From NCBI GenBank assembly GCA_910578245.1, contig CAJTPC010000019.1, positions 1 through 26,584 of the forward strand: 26,584 bases of DNA, given 5' to 3'. The notes below the pieces were generated by a model. It saw only the letters and a program-made list of their open reading frames with translations, was not told the DNA's origin and did no database searches. Positions 7,905 through 16,035 of this stretch are shown piece by piece. Source of the DNA: an uncultured Christensenella sp. (GTDB lineage: Bacteria; Bacillota; Clostridia; Christensenellales; UBA3700). A program made the position numbers and the translations under genes. Numbering within the stretch: position 1 is the first letter of the stretch; every line of letters begins with the position of its first letter.

Positions 7905-10139
7905 TTACTCTACTACCTTGATTGGCGCAAGTCGAAGATTAAACACCTTTACACCCAATTTAGGAAATTCTATCTTTGCGTTTTCGCCGGTGATTGCAAT
8001 TATCTTACCTTTACCGAAACGCGAATGCTCTACTTCCATACCAACTTTGAAAACAGATGTATCTTTTGACTGTGGAGTTTGCGCGCTCACACTCTTTGCG
8101 AAGGCTGGCGTAGAAGCGTAATTCTTCATCATCTTCTTCATCTCTTGAAGTTTGGCGTAATTGCTGTACGCCGACTTCTGCGGTATCTCTTTATAGCCGT
8201 TAAAGTCGTCTTGGAAGTCGCGCATGATATTGCTTACGCTACTTCTCGTAGTCGGCTCTTGAATAAAGCCGCCTTCCTTGAGAAAACGCGACGGCATAGA
8301 ATAATCTCTGTGTCCGTATCTAAATCGCGACTGCGCGTTGGTGAGATACAGTTTCTCTCTCGCTCTCGTCACTGCTACGTACATAATACGCCTCTCTTCT
8401 TGATCATCGTCCTCTCTCAAACTTGGGAAAATCCCCTCCTCAAGACCGACTATAAAACAGCATTTGTATTCCAATCCCTTTACTCCGTGAACGGTAGCTA
8501 GCGTGATACAATTCTCTATAGGTTGGTCGGTGTCTGTCACAAGAGATACTGACTGCAAATACTCGTCAAGTCTGCTATCTGCATTGTCTTTGCAGTACTC
8601 CTTAACGGACGTGATATATTCGTCGATATTGTCCAATCTATTTTTGTCTTCTTCGTCTTTAGGATCGTATTGACTTGCGAAATTGACGAAAGAATTTACA
8701 AAATCTATATAGTCGGCAAGAGGCATATACGCTCTTTCTTTCAATACGGCAACCACCTCGGAAAAACTCTTAATCTTGCTCTTAATAGTCGAAGTTAGCG
8801 GCAGACTATCTACGTTGAGAATACCTTGCATAAGCGATACTCTGCTGATAGCGCACGCCTCAATGAGCTTTTGTACGGCGGTATCGCCTATACCCCTCTT
8901 CGGTACGTTGATAACTCTCAAAATACTCTCGCTGTCGTTGGGATTGGATATAAATTTGAGATAAGCTAAAAAGTCCTTGACTTCTTTTCGCTCAAAGAAC
9001 TTATTGCCTCCTATAATTTTATAGGGATAGTTGTAAAGAGCCAGCTTCTCTTCAAATGACCTAGTCAACATACTTGCGCGTACCAAAATCGCAAAGTCCT
9101 TGTAATCATATCCGTCGCTGTTGATAAGATTGGAAATTTGTTCTAACACGTAGTCTGCTTCTACCTTCTCATCGTAACAACTCCTGTAAATTACTCTCGC
9201 GCCCTTTTCTCCGTCAGTCCAAAGCGTCTTTTCCATACGCGACGGATTGTTGGCGATAATCTTATTGGCAACGTCCAAGATATTTTTCGTCGAGCGATAA
9301 TTCTGCTCAAGTTTGTATATTCTGCAATCGGGAAAATTCTGAGTAAACTTGCGAATATTGGAAACGTCTGCCCAACGCCAACCGTATATGCTCTGATCGT
9401 CATCGCCCACGGCAAAGATATTGCCATACTTATTGGCAAGCAATCTCACCAAAGTATATTGAATTTTATTGGTGTCTTGGAACTCATCAACGTGAATATA
9501 TTTGAACAATTCCTGATATTTATCAAGTACGTCTTTGTGAGTGGCAAACAAAAGTAGCGTCTTATAGAGCAAGTCGTCAAAGTCTAACGCATTGTTCTCT
9601 CTGAGTTCTTTCTCGTATCTTTCGTATACTGTAGCGATAAGTTGCCCCTCGGGTTCGCCTTTAAGTCTCGGAGCGTATTCGCTAGCGCTCAAGGCTTGGT
9701 TCTTAGCATTTGATATATGCCATTTGATAGTCTTTTTGTATTCCTTGTTGTCCTCAATCTCCATAGCCTTAAGAATACGCGCGATTACTTTCTTGCTGTC
9801 CTCATCGTCATAAATTGAAAAATTGGAGTTGAAGTCGCCAAGTTTGGATATATCATTGCGAAGTATCTTTGCGCAAAGCGAGTGAAAGGTAGATATAGTC
9901 ATACCGCCGCGACCGGTAACCTGAGTGATACGCTCTTTCATTTCGCCCGCCGCTTTATTGGTAAAAGTAATTGCTAAAATATTGCGCGGGTCAACTCCTT
10001 CTTTCTCAATAAGATAAGCGATACGGTACGTCAAAACTCTCGTCTTACCGCTTCCCGCTCCCGCAAGCACCAAGACGGCGCCCTGCGTATCCTCAACAGG
10101 CAATATTTGCGCGCTGTTCAACAATGATTTGTAATCCAT
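7905..10139 (-). CDS. pcrA: ATP-dependent DNA helicase PcrA/UvrD
   Basis: This superfamily 1A 3'-5' helicase acts in nucleotide excision repair, removal of recombinase filaments and transcription-replication conflicts. It has 744 residues. Visible motifs: Walker A AGAGSGKT (26-33), TFTNKAA (58-64), Walker B DEFQDTN (218-224), motif III GDDDQSIYGWR (245-255), QNYRS, the VHGVKGLEY motif, and VAVTRARE near the end. The C-terminal 50 residues (VGMEVEHSRFGKGKI...) form the Tudor-like tail by which PcrA binds RNA polymerase. The weak ribosome binding site is AAGG about 14 bases from the ATG. A good sigma-A promoter with an unusual inverted repeat precedes it. It heads a probable pcrA-ligA operon. 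Confidence 0.97.
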   Translation of the reverse strand: MDYKSLLNSAQILPVEDTQGAVLVLAGAGSGKTRVLTYRIAYLIEKEGVDPRNILAITFTNKAAGEMKERITQVTGRGGMTISTFHSLCAKILRNDISKLGDFNSNFSIYDDEDSKKVIARILKAMEIEDNKEYKKTIKWHISNAKNQALSASEYAPRLKGEPEGQLIATVYERYEKELRENNALDFDDLLYKTLLLFATHKDVLDKYQELFKYIHVDEFQDTNKIQYTLVRLLANKYGNIFAVGDDDQSIYGWRWADVSNIRKFTQNFPDCRIYKLEQNYRSTKNILDVANKIIANNPSRMEKTLWTDGEKGARVIYRSCYDEKVEADYVLEQISNLINSDGYDYKDFAILVRASMLTRSFEEKLALYNYPYKIIGGNKFFERKEVKDFLAYLKFISNPNDSESILRVINVPKRGIGDTAVQKLIEACAISRVSLMQGILNVDSLPLTSTIKSKIKSFSEVVAVLKERAYMPLADYIDFVNSFVNFASQYDPKDEEDKNRLDNIDEYITSVKEYCKDNADSRLDEYLQSVSLVTDTDQPIENCITLATVHGVKGLEYKCCFIVGLEEGIFPSLREDDDQEERRIMYVAVTRAREKLYLTNAQSRFRYGHRDYSMPSRFLKEGGFIQEPTTRSSVSNIMRDFQDDFNGYKEIPQKSAYSNYAKLQEMKKMMKNYASTPAFAKSVSAQTPQSKDTSVFKVGMEVEHSRFGKGKIIAITGENAKIEFPKLGVKVFNLRLAPIKVVE

Positions 10140-10173
10140 AAAAATACTTTAACCTTAAAAACTTAATGTATTT

Positions 10174-10202
10174 ATTATATAATAAAAGAGGTAAAAACTC
10201 AA
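10174..10202 (-). promoter_or_regulatory. Sigma-A promoter of pcrA
   Basis: On the minus strand, -35 TTGAGT (complement of 10197-10202), a 17-base spacer and a perfect -10 TATAAT (complement of 10174-10179). The predicted transcript start is near 10167, giving a leader of about 27 bases before the pcrA ATG. The -35 box lies inside the loop of a perfect inverted repeat (10186-10216). Confidence 0.75.
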
Positions 10203-10216
10203 CTGTTTTACCTCTT
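10186..10216. repeat. Perfect 11-bp inverted repeat around the pcrA -35 box
   Basis: AAGAGGTAAAA at 10186-10196 and its exact complement at 10206-10216 are separated by 9 bases. One arm lies in the promoter spacer, and the loop holds the -35 hexamer. As DNA this could be an operator; as RNA it could be a second terminator behind rpsU, since the minus-strand 3' side reads CTTTTATTATAT. The position over the promoter favours a regulatory site, but both readings are open. Confidence 0.7.
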
Positions 10217-10294
10217 GGATAAACTAATTTTATCTAAAACTTTGCAATTTTTAAATTGTATAACGTTATTATAGTTATTTTCACTTACTCAATT

Positions 10295-10314
10295 AAAAAA
10301 GAGGCTTTCGCCTC
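10295..10314 (-). terminator. Intrinsic terminator of rpsU
   Basis: On the minus strand, GAGGC-GAAA-GCCTC is followed directly by six T residues. The GNRA-type GAAA loop and uninterrupted T-run make it a textbook Rho-independent terminator, four bases after the rpsU stop codon. Confidence 0.92.
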
Positions 10315-10318
10315 ATTT

Positions 10319-10498
10319 TTATGCCTTGTACATACGCTTACGCGCAGCTTCCGCTTTCTTCTTACGCTTTACGCTTGGCTTTTCGTAAGCCTCTTTCTTA
10401 CGGAGGTCACCGATAATGCCGTCTCTTGCGCACTTACGCTTAAATCTTCTGATAGCGCTGTCCAAAGACTCGTTCTCGCCTACTTTAACTGTTGACAT
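10319..10498 (-). CDS. rpsU: Small ribosomal subunit protein bS21
   Basis: Translation of the minus strand gives a 59-residue, very basic protein beginning MSTVKVGENESLDSAIRRFK and ending in an Arg/Lys-rich helix (KRKKKAEAARKRMYKA). This is S21, a small subunit protein that assists initiation at the anti-Shine-Dalgarno region of 16S rRNA. The start is fixed by the near-perfect ribosome binding site AAAGGAGGCG, 5 bases upstream of the ATG. It follows the HIT hydrolase on the same strand but has its own strong promoter and a dedicated terminator, so it can be expressed as a short single-gene message. Confidence 0.98.
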   Translation of the reverse strand: MSTVKVGENESLDSAIRRFKRKCARDGIIGDLRKKEAYEKPSVKRKKKAEAARKRMYKA

Positions 10499-10538
10499 TT
10501 TATCGCCTCCTTTCCCTAATCGGCTTAATTACTTGAAT

Positions 10539-10567
10539 ATTATTGCACAATAAAAAAATCTTGTCAA
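10539..10567 (-). promoter_or_regulatory. Strong extended -10 sigma-A promoter of rpsU
   Basis: On the minus strand, a perfect -35 TTGACA (complement of 10562-10567), a 17-base spacer, and -10 AATAAT (complement of 10539-10544) preceded by TGC, an extended -10. The transcript start is expected near 10532, giving a leader of about 34 bases containing the rpsU ribosome binding site. Confidence 0.8.
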
Positions 10568-10579
10568 CAAAATCTTTTA

Positions 10580-10978
10580 TTAAATTTTCAACTTCTTGCA
10601 AATCTCTTCTAGGTCAAGTTCTTTCTTGTCCTTTAACGCCCAAATATCAATGCCATCGCCCGCCTTTCTCGGAATTACGTGCATATGCAAATGGAATACT
10701 GACTGCTGCGCGCTCACTCCGCTTGCATTGAGAACGTTGACGCCTTCAAATCCGCATTTTTCTACAAAGTGACGCGATATTTTTTGCGCCGTAGCAATGG
10801 TCGCTTTGAGATACTCTTCATCGCAATCCAAAATATTTGTACAATGCTTCTTGGGTATTACCAAAGTATGTCCGTAGCTGTCGCAGGCAATATCTAAAAA
10901 TGCGTAAGTCTTATCGTCCTCATATATTTTGTAAGAGGGAATTTCACCCTTTATAATTTTGCAAAAAATACACTCCAT
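10580..10978 (-). CDS. HIT family nucleotide-binding hydrolase
   Basis: This 132-residue protein of the histidine-triad superfamily (HinT/Hit-like) typically hydrolyses nucleoside phosphoramidates or dinucleoside polyphosphates. The signature HLHMHVIP is intact (His96, His98, His100), with the upstream N-terminal motif CIFCKIIKGEIPSYKIYEDD and the nucleotide-pocket segment GHTLVIPKKH (36-45). Cys3 and Cys6 precede the first strand, as in many bacterial members that bind zinc there. The start is supported by AAAGGAGAG upstream. It sits between mtaB and rpsU on the same strand, a common Firmicute position, but the physiological substrate is not known from context. Confidence 0.93.
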   Translation of the reverse strand: MECIFCKIIKGEIPSYKIYEDDKTYAFLDIACDSYGHTLVIPKKHCTNILDCDEEYLKATIATAQKISRHFVEKCGFEGVNVLNASGVSAQQSVFHLHMHVIPRKAGDGIDIWALKDKKELDLEEICKKLKI

Positions 10979-11020
10979 AATACACTCTCCTTTGGATAAA
11001 TTATACCGTTTTGTCCATAT

Positions 11021-12262
11021 TTATGATATCTTGCAATAGGCTATGCCGTCTTGAGCTTTTTCGACTTTCACGTCATACAGGCAATCGCTCTGTCCGCCTT
11101 GAGTATAGCACTTGATATACTGCTCGGAATAACCGCACATATATCCTTGCTCCATATCTTCAGTGAGAAGTTGCAACGTCTTGCCGACAAAACTCTCTAC
11201 GTACTCTTGGCGTTTTTTCTCCGCAACTTTTATCGCCATGCTTACTCTGTCTTTGACTACGCTTTGGGGCAACAACTTGTACCTTGTTGCATTTGTACCC
11301 TCTCTTGGCGAATAGCCGAATACGTGCATTTGCGCAAAGCCTACTTTTTCTATAAACTTTAAGGTGCTTGCAAAGCTCTCCTCGTCTTCCGTTGGAAAAC
11401 CGCAAATGAGGTCCGTAGTGATAGCGCAGTCGGGAAAGTATTTGCGAATAAGATTAACCTTTTCAAGATACTCTGCGGTCGTATAGTGTCTATTCATTTT
11501 CTTAAGTACGCCGTCTTCTCCGCTCTGCAAAGAAAGGTGGAATTGAGGGCAAAATTTCTTAAGTTGTTTAAGCGCAACGAGCAACTTATCGTCAATGACG
11601 CTTACTTCCAAAGAGCCAAGGCGGATTCTGCAATCTATATCGCTTAAAGCGCATATAAGCGTAGCTAAATCGCATCCGATGTTCTTCCCGTAAGAGGAAA
11701 TATCAATGCCTGTTATAGTTATTTCCTTACACTTACACTCCAAGTTTTTGCACTCTTCGACTACGCTCTCGACGCTCCTTGAACGACTTCTGCCTCTGAC
11801 GTACGGAATAAGACAGTACGAGCAATAATTGTCGCAACCGTCCTGTATTTTGACGTACGCTCTGGTACGCACTACTTCGGCGGAAAAGTCATCCTCATAT
11901 TCTCTTGGAAGCGCTTCGACTAAAACTCCGCTCTCTTGAAGCATATCCGCCAACTTGCCTTTTTGAGCATTGCCGATTACAAAAGTCACGTTGTCTTTTG
12001 TCAAAAACTGTCGGGGATTGTTTTGCGACGCGCAACCGCATACGATGATCTTAGCGTTGGGGTTGAGTTTTAGACATCTGCTCACGCATTGACGTGACTT
12101 GCGTTCCGCCTCGTTGGTGACGGCGCAAGTGTTGAGTATGTATAAATCGGCGTATAGTAAATCTTCGCTCGCCTCGTATCCTCTTTCTTTTAGCGTCTTC
12201 AGCAAACTATCGCATTCGTATTTATTAACTTTACATCCCAAATTGTATACAACTATTTTCAT
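11021..12262 (-). CDS. mtaB: tRNA t6A37 methylthiotransferase MtaB
   Basis: This radical-SAM enzyme adds a methylthio group at C2 of N6-threonylcarbamoyladenosine-37 in ANN-decoding tRNAs. It has 413 residues. The N-terminal UPF0004 domain has its three cluster cysteines at Cys10 (YNLGCKVN), Cys46 (NTCAVT) and Cys77 (GCAS). The radical-SAM motif is CDNYCSYC (Cys143, 147, 150), followed by YVRGRSRSR. The C-terminal part corresponds to the TRAM-like region. The NLGCKVN start and the VTNEAE segment separate MtaB from MiaB and RimO. The ATG has only a distant AGGAT upstream, so initiation may depend on coupling with rsmE, 26 bases away. Confidence 0.94.
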   Translation of the reverse strand: MKIVVYNLGCKVNKYECDSLLKTLKERGYEASEDLLYADLYILNTCAVTNEAERKSRQCVSRCLKLNPNAKIIVCGCASQNNPRQFLTKDNVTFVIGNAQKGKLADMLQESGVLVEALPREYEDDFSAEVVRTRAYVKIQDGCDNYCSYCLIPYVRGRSRSRSVESVVEECKNLECKCKEITITGIDISSYGKNIGCDLATLICALSDIDCRIRLGSLEVSVIDDKLLVALKQLKKFCPQFHLSLQSGEDGVLKKMNRHYTTAEYLEKVNLIRKYFPDCAITTDLICGFPTEDEESFASTLKFIEKVGFAQMHVFGYSPREGTNATRYKLLPQSVVKDRVSMAIKVAEKKRQEYVESFVGKTLQLLTEDMEQGYMCGYSEQYIKCYTQGGQSDCLYDVKVEKAQDGIAYCKIS

Positions 12263-12288
12263 AATATAACGCCGTGTTTATCCTGCAA

Positions 12289-13017
12289 TCACCCTTGCAA
12301 ATCTCCCATTTCGTACATAATTATTGCCGAGGCGATTATCGATGCGGTTTCGCATCTTAAGATGCGTTTTCCAAGCGAAACAACCTGTCCTCTTCTTGCT
12401 ACTATTTGCTCGACTTCCTCCGGAGCAAAACCGCCCTCGCTACCAATAATCAAAGCTATTTTTTTGCCTTTCTCCAAACCTTTAACGTCGGATATTTTGC
12501 CAATTTCCGCATGCTCGTAAGGAAGTATTACGGTATCGTATTGCTCAAGATTAGCCAGCAAACCGTCAAAGTCCAGAAGTTCGCCTACCTGCGCTCGTGT
12601 TGCCCGACCGCATTGTTTACATGCCTCTAAGGCTATTCGATTAGCTCTTTGAAAATTAAACTTACTTTCATTGACGTATTGTGAGAAAAACGGAACTATT
12701 TTTTCAACTCCCAACTCCACGCACTTTTGCGTAATCAAATCCAATTTGTCGCCTTTTGGCAAGGCTTGAAAGAGCGTAACGCTTGCAGGAGCTTTGCACT
12801 CGTTGTCAAAGATTTTCTCCACTTCAACTTTAGCGTAGTCTTTGCCCATTTCTCGAATAACGCAATAGTAGTCCTTGCCATCGTCAAGGTTGACTATAAT
12901 TTGATAGCCGACTTTGTGTCGCAAAACCTTGCTCATATGTACGTATTCTTCGCCGTCTACTATTATAAATCTGCCGTCATAATTCTCGGCGTCCGCAAAA
13001 AATCGTTTGATTTCCAT
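12289..13017 (-). CDS. rsmE: 16S rRNA (uracil-1498-N3)-methyltransferase
   Basis: This SPOUT-class enzyme methylates U1498 in helix 44 of 16S rRNA. Its 242-residue length is usual for RsmE. The N-terminal PUA-like part includes HMSKVLRHKVG (27-37). The C-terminal knot contains the SAM-binding GSEGGF (about 193-198) and the LGKRILRCETA motif near the end, with MYEMGD close to the C-terminus. The ATG starts 4 bases after the prmA stop and the ribosome binding site AGGT lies in the prmA end, indicating translational coupling. It is part of the prmA-rsmE-mtaB ribosome and tRNA modification block. Confidence 0.96.
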   Translation of the reverse strand: MEIKRFFADAENYDGRFIIVDGEEYVHMSKVLRHKVGYQIIVNLDDGKDYYCVIREMGKDYAKVEVEKIFDNECKAPASVTLFQALPKGDKLDLITQKCVELGVEKIVPFFSQYVNESKFNFQRANRIALEACKQCGRATRAQVGELLDFDGLLANLEQYDTVILPYEHAEIGKISDVKGLEKGKKIALIIGSEGGFAPEEVEQIVARRGQVVSLGKRILRCETASIIASAIIMYEMGDLQG

Positions 13018-13021
13018 TTCT

Positions 13022-13960
13022 TTACCTATTCTGACGACTCAACTTAAACGCTACCCACTCGCCCATATTTACGCGCTCGATTATCTCATATCCTTCATTG
13101 ATAAATGCGCTTTTTACGTCGTTCTCTCTTTTTAGTATTATTCCGGATATTATTACTATTCCGCCTGTTTTCAAATAATCTCCAAGCGTAGCCGATAAAG
13201 TGATAAGTACGTCTGCCGTAATATTTGCAAGAACTATATCAAACTTGCCGGTTGTCTTATCGAGAAGATTTGCATTGTCGATTTTGAGCTTGTCCGAAAA
13301 GCCGTTGAGAGAAGCGTTGTCTTTTGCAGACTTGACGGCATTGTCGTCGATATCGTACGCTTCGACAAACTTCGCGCCGAGTTTTGCAGACGCAAGCGCC
13401 AAAATTCCGCTTCCCGTGCCTATATCTATTACACTCTTACCCTCGACGCCCAAAGCCTGTAAAAGTTGAAGACACATCTTAGTGCTCTCGTGTTCGCCCG
13501 TGCCGAAAGCCATGCCGGGGTCAATCTTGACTACGTACTCACTCTCTTGCGGCTCGTAATCTATCCACTGAGGAACTATCGTCACTCTGCCTGCGTGAAT
13601 AGGCTTGTAATTCTCCTTCCAGCTCTCAACCCAATCGTTGTCGTCAACCACCGTCTTAGATATATCTAAACTTCCGAAATCAAAGGGACAGTTTAGTCTC
13701 AAAAATTCAAGTTTTTCGTCTATCAAAGCCTTTACGCTTTCAAATCCGTCAACGGGAAAATATCCCTTAACTTGGGCTTTACCGTCATCGTTTATCAGAT
13801 GTTCGTCCATATAATCCCATATCACTCCGTTAGCGGAAAGCTCCAAAAGATCTTTGGGATCGTAAATTCCAATGCCGTTGCTCCCCGCTTCGGTGAGTAT
13901 GTCGGCTACCAATTCGCTCGCTTCGCTAGTAGTGTCTACGGTAATTTCGTAATACTTCAT
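13022..13960 (-). CDS. prmA: Ribosomal protein L11 methyltransferase
   Basis: PrmA trimethylates L11 using SAM. It has 312 residues. The N-terminal substrate-recognition domain is followed by the Rossmann methyltransferase core: DPGMAFGTGEHESTKM (around 147-162), the SAM loop DIGTGSGILALASAKLGA, and the acidic ribose-binding turn AYDIDD, then LANITADVLI at the catalytic strand. AAGAGGAT is the ribosome binding site. The ATG overlaps the stop of the upstream exporter by one base (TAATG), a strong sign of coupled translation. It leads into rsmE with a 4-base gap. Confidence 0.97.
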   Translation of the reverse strand: MKYYEITVDTTSEASELVADILTEAGSNGIGIYDPKDLLELSANGVIWDYMDEHLINDDGKAQVKGYFPVDGFESVKALIDEKLEFLRLNCPFDFGSLDISKTVVDDNDWVESWKENYKPIHAGRVTIVPQWIDYEPQESEYVVKIDPGMAFGTGEHESTKMCLQLLQALGVEGKSVIDIGTGSGILALASAKLGAKFVEAYDIDDNAVKSAKDNASLNGFSDKLKIDNANLLDKTTGKFDIVLANITADVLITLSATLGDYLKTGGIVIISGIILKRENDVKSAFINEGYEIIERVNMGEWVAFKLSRQNR

Positions 13961-14760
13961 TATTTATCCTCTTGGTCAGTTTTTCTATTCTCATTTGTAC
14001 TTGTATGAGTGACGCAAGTGTTTGCGCCGTTATCTTCACTGGCAATTTCGTCTTGCTTTACGTCATTTTTTTCTTCTTTGACTATATTCTCTACGGCATT
14101 GACTTCTTGATTATGAGCCGTCTGAGCTTGCTTTTTGTTCTTGACCATTTTTATTACAGTCCTTGCAATGAATAACAACAAGACCAAAATAACTATGACA
14201 AAGAAAATATCGAGTATAATATTCATATAAGCCGATAGGAAAAAAGCAAGCAAAGTTACTATCGCGCCCGCAGTCAAATTACCAAGCCACACCATAGTCA
14301 TTGCTTTCCAAAACGGAATATCGATAAAAGTCGCGATTGCGCTACCCGTCCACACTCCGGTCAAAGGTATTGGGAATGCTACGAAGAGATATACTCCCAG
14401 CATCTTCTTTCGCTCAAGACGTTTCAATTCCTCGCCGCTCAAGGCGGTATTCCCCTCTTTACCAATGACTTTCATTGCCTTTCCCTTAAAGCCGTCTTCA
14501 ATAGCTTGCGCAAGCGAGGCAAATATCTTAAACTTCTTCATCCAGTTTAGCACGGGACGTAATATCAACAAAAGTATAGGCGAAACGATTGCAGATCCAG
14601 CCCAAGCTAGCGCAAAGGCTACGATAGGCTTAATCCCCATAGTAATTGCCGCAGGTATAGCCCCGCGCAGTTCGACTATCGGTATCATGGATATCAAAAC
14701 CGTAGTCAAATAATCGTTGCCGATAAGCTGTCGCACTGCTTCTATAATCTTTTCTGTCAA
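13960..14760 (-). CDS. COG2426 small multidrug export family membrane protein
   Basis: This 266-residue integral membrane protein belongs to the Sm_multidrug_ex family (COG2426), distantly DedA-like, with no firmly established substrate. Hallmarks are PIVELRGAIPAAI near residue 27, the re-entrant-like FPIPLTGVWTGS (about 128-139) and at least four hydrophobic stretches (about 15-65, 120-148, 160-200). The last 60 residues are charged, rich in K, E and N, and probably cytoplasmic. The first codon is TTG, not ATG: AAGGAG lies 6 bases upstream of TTG-ACA-GAA, and no better in-frame ATG exists nearby. It is coupled to prmA by a one-base overlap. No convincing sigma-A promoter was found in the 190-base divergent gap before it. 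Confidence 0.88.
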   Translation of the reverse strand: MTEKIIEAVRQLIGNDYLTTVLISMIPIVELRGAIPAAITMGIKPIVAFALAWAGSAIVSPILLLILRPVLNWMKKFKIFASLAQAIEDGFKGKAMKVIGKEGNTALSGEELKRLERKKMLGVYLFVAFPIPLTGVWTGSAIATFIDIPFWKAMTMVWLGNLTAGAIVTLLAFFLSAYMNIILDIFFVIVILVLLLFIARTVIKMVKNKKQAQTAHNQEVNAVENIVKEEKNDVKQDEIASEDNGANTCVTHTSTNENRKTDQEDK

Positions 14761-14881
14761 CTTATACTCCTTAATAATCCTTAATACATATAATATATAT
14801 AATTATATGCATTGGGAACGTTCTATATCTAAATTTTGGTCAATTTGTCTGCTTGATATTAACTGTTCAATGACACGATTT

Positions 14882-14909
14882 TTGATTTATATTAAGTATA
14901 TTATATAAT
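14882..14909 (+). promoter_or_regulatory. Sigma-A promoter of the ttcA-like gene
   Basis: TTGATT (14882-14887), a 16-base spacer and perfect TATAAT (14904-14909). The expected start near 14916 gives a leader of about 34 bases. The leader has only a weak ribosome binding site (ACGGAT). It lies in the divergent gap between the two strand blocks. Confidence 0.65.
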
Positions 14910-14949
14910 TTTCCTTGCAATCAGTCAATAAAACGGATAAACTAAATGT

Positions 14950-15696
14950 ATGCAAAAATTATTATCGTTGACAAGAAAAGCTATTGCAGATTACAGCATG
15001 ATTCAAGACGGCGACAAAATTGCCGTGGGACTGTCGGGCGGAAAAGACAGCATGGCGCTACTCGCCATACTCTCGGCGTACAAAAAATTCGCTCCGGAAA
15101 AGTTTGATTTGATAGCTATCAATATAGATCTGGGGCTTAACGCCGATAAAGACGAAATACAAGCCACTAGAGAATACTGTAATAGCGTAGGCGTAGAATT
15201 TGTCATCGAAAATACGCAAATATATGATATTATATTGGAAAGAGGAGAAAAAAGCCCGTGCTCTTTATGCTCAAAGATGCGCAGGGGCGCGCTCAACAGC
15301 ATCGCAAAGCAATACGGGTGCAACAAATTGGCGCTTGGTCACCATGCCGACGACGTATTGGAAACTTTTATGTTGAGCTTGATTTATGAAGGCAGAATTT
15401 CTACATTTATGCCCGTAAGCCATATGGACAGAAGCAATATTACTTTAATTCGTCCGTTTATCTACGTCGAAGAAAAGTATCTGTCAGGACTTGCAAGAAG
15501 ATATAATTTACCGATTATTCACAATCCATGCCCGCAAGACAAGAATACTAAGCGCGAAGACATAAAAAAATTAGTAGAAAGTCTTGACGAGAAATACTCT
15601 TGCAAACAGCTTATGCTGTCCGCGCTATTCCATCCTGAGCGCAATAATCTTTGGGATAAAATCAAGGAAATTAATAATATAAACAATAAGGAATAG
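14950..15696 (+). CDS. TtcA-family tRNA 2-thiocytidine synthetase
   Basis: This N-type ATP pyrophosphatase likely adenylates a tRNA cytidine (C32 in TtcA) for sulfur insertion. The 248-residue length fits the short TtcA-like family. The PP-loop SGGKDS is at 29-34. The iron-sulfur or thiol cysteines are CSLC (Cys104, Cys107) plus Cys194 in HNPCPQD, and the GHHADD motif lies at 130-135. These cysteines distinguish it from TilS, which has the PP-loop but lacks the CxxC pair. The ATG at 14950 keeps the full N-terminus; an overlapping ATG at 14946 is out of frame. It is monocistronic, ends in its own terminator and converges on spoIIID. Confidence 0.88.
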   Translation: MQKLLSLTRKAIADYSMIQDGDKIAVGLSGGKDSMALLAILSAYKKFAPEKFDLIAINIDLGLNADKDEIQATREYCNSVGVEFVIENTQIYDIILERGEKSPCSLCSKMRRGALNSIAKQYGCNKLALGHHADDVLETFMLSLIYEGRISTFMPVSHMDRSNITLIRPFIYVEEKYLSGLARRYNLPIIHNPCPQDKNTKREDIKKLVESLDEKYSCKQLMLSALFHPERNNLWDKIKEINNINNKE

Positions 15697-15711
15697 TTAC
15701 TTACTATTCCT
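15689..15711 (+). terminator. Hairpin terminator between ttcA-like gene and spoIIID
   Basis: AGGAATAGT and ACTATTCCT form a perfect 9-bp stem with a 5-base loop, followed by ATTTTAT. The left arm overlaps the TAG stop codon (15694-15696). The opposite strand also has a moderately T-rich continuation, so it may serve both convergent genes. Confidence 0.7.
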
Positions 15712-15725
15712 ATTTTATCCATATT

Positions 15726-15998
15726 TTATAAATTGCTAACATTGCCTTTTTGCTTTTGCAGATAGAGTTTTTTAGTACTTTCTCCGCCTCTTAGGTGCCT
15801 TACCGATAAGTTGTATTCAAGTACTTTCCTTACTTCTTCATATAAATCTATATCTATATATTTTAACTTGGTATTAACATAGCTATGTATTGCGCTTTTG
15901 CTAATGCCAAAGACTTGCGCGCACTGGCGCACCGTGCATTTATTCTCCAATATATAATTAGCAATTGATACGATAATTTGGTCGCAATAGTCACGCAT
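15726..15998 (-). CDS. spoIIID: Sporulation transcription factor SpoIIID
   Basis: SpoIIID is the small mother-cell DNA-binding regulator acting after sigma-E. The 90 residues align along their length with the known family: N-terminal YCDQIIVSIANYILENKCTV, the helix-turn-helix CAQVFGISKSAIHSYVNTKL (about 26-45), and the highly diagnostic SVRHLRGGESTKKLY (66-80), nearly the SIRHLRGGEATK of Bacillus. The basic C-terminal tail contributes to DNA binding. The ribosome binding site is GAGGTGG, 4 bases from the ATG. A perfect inverted repeat covers the start codon and a sigma-E-like promoter lies just upstream. Its presence argues that the organism forms spores. Confidence 0.95.
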   Translation of the reverse strand: MRDYCDQIIVSIANYILENKCTVRQCAQVFGISKSAIHSYVNTKLKYIDIDLYEEVRKVLEYNLSVRHLRGGESTKKLYLQKQKGNVSNL

Positions 15999-16035
15999 AT
16001 TCCACCTCGCAAATATCCTATGCGGGGAATATGCG
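15994..16035. repeat. 10-bp inverted repeat covering the spoIIID start codon
   Basis: CGCATATTCC (15994-16003) and GGAATATGCG (16026-16035) are perfect complements 22 bases apart. In a message starting upstream, the 3' arm would pair the spoIIID ATG (complement of 15996-15998) and the last bases of its ribosome binding site. It could be a translational switch or a DNA operator. Confidence 0.7.

Noticed and set aside
14820..14832. GGGAACGTTC palindrome in the divergent gap as a LexA site
   Set aside because: The half-sites have no spacer, unlike the GAAC-N4-GTTC SOS box, and the flanking genes are not SOS genes.
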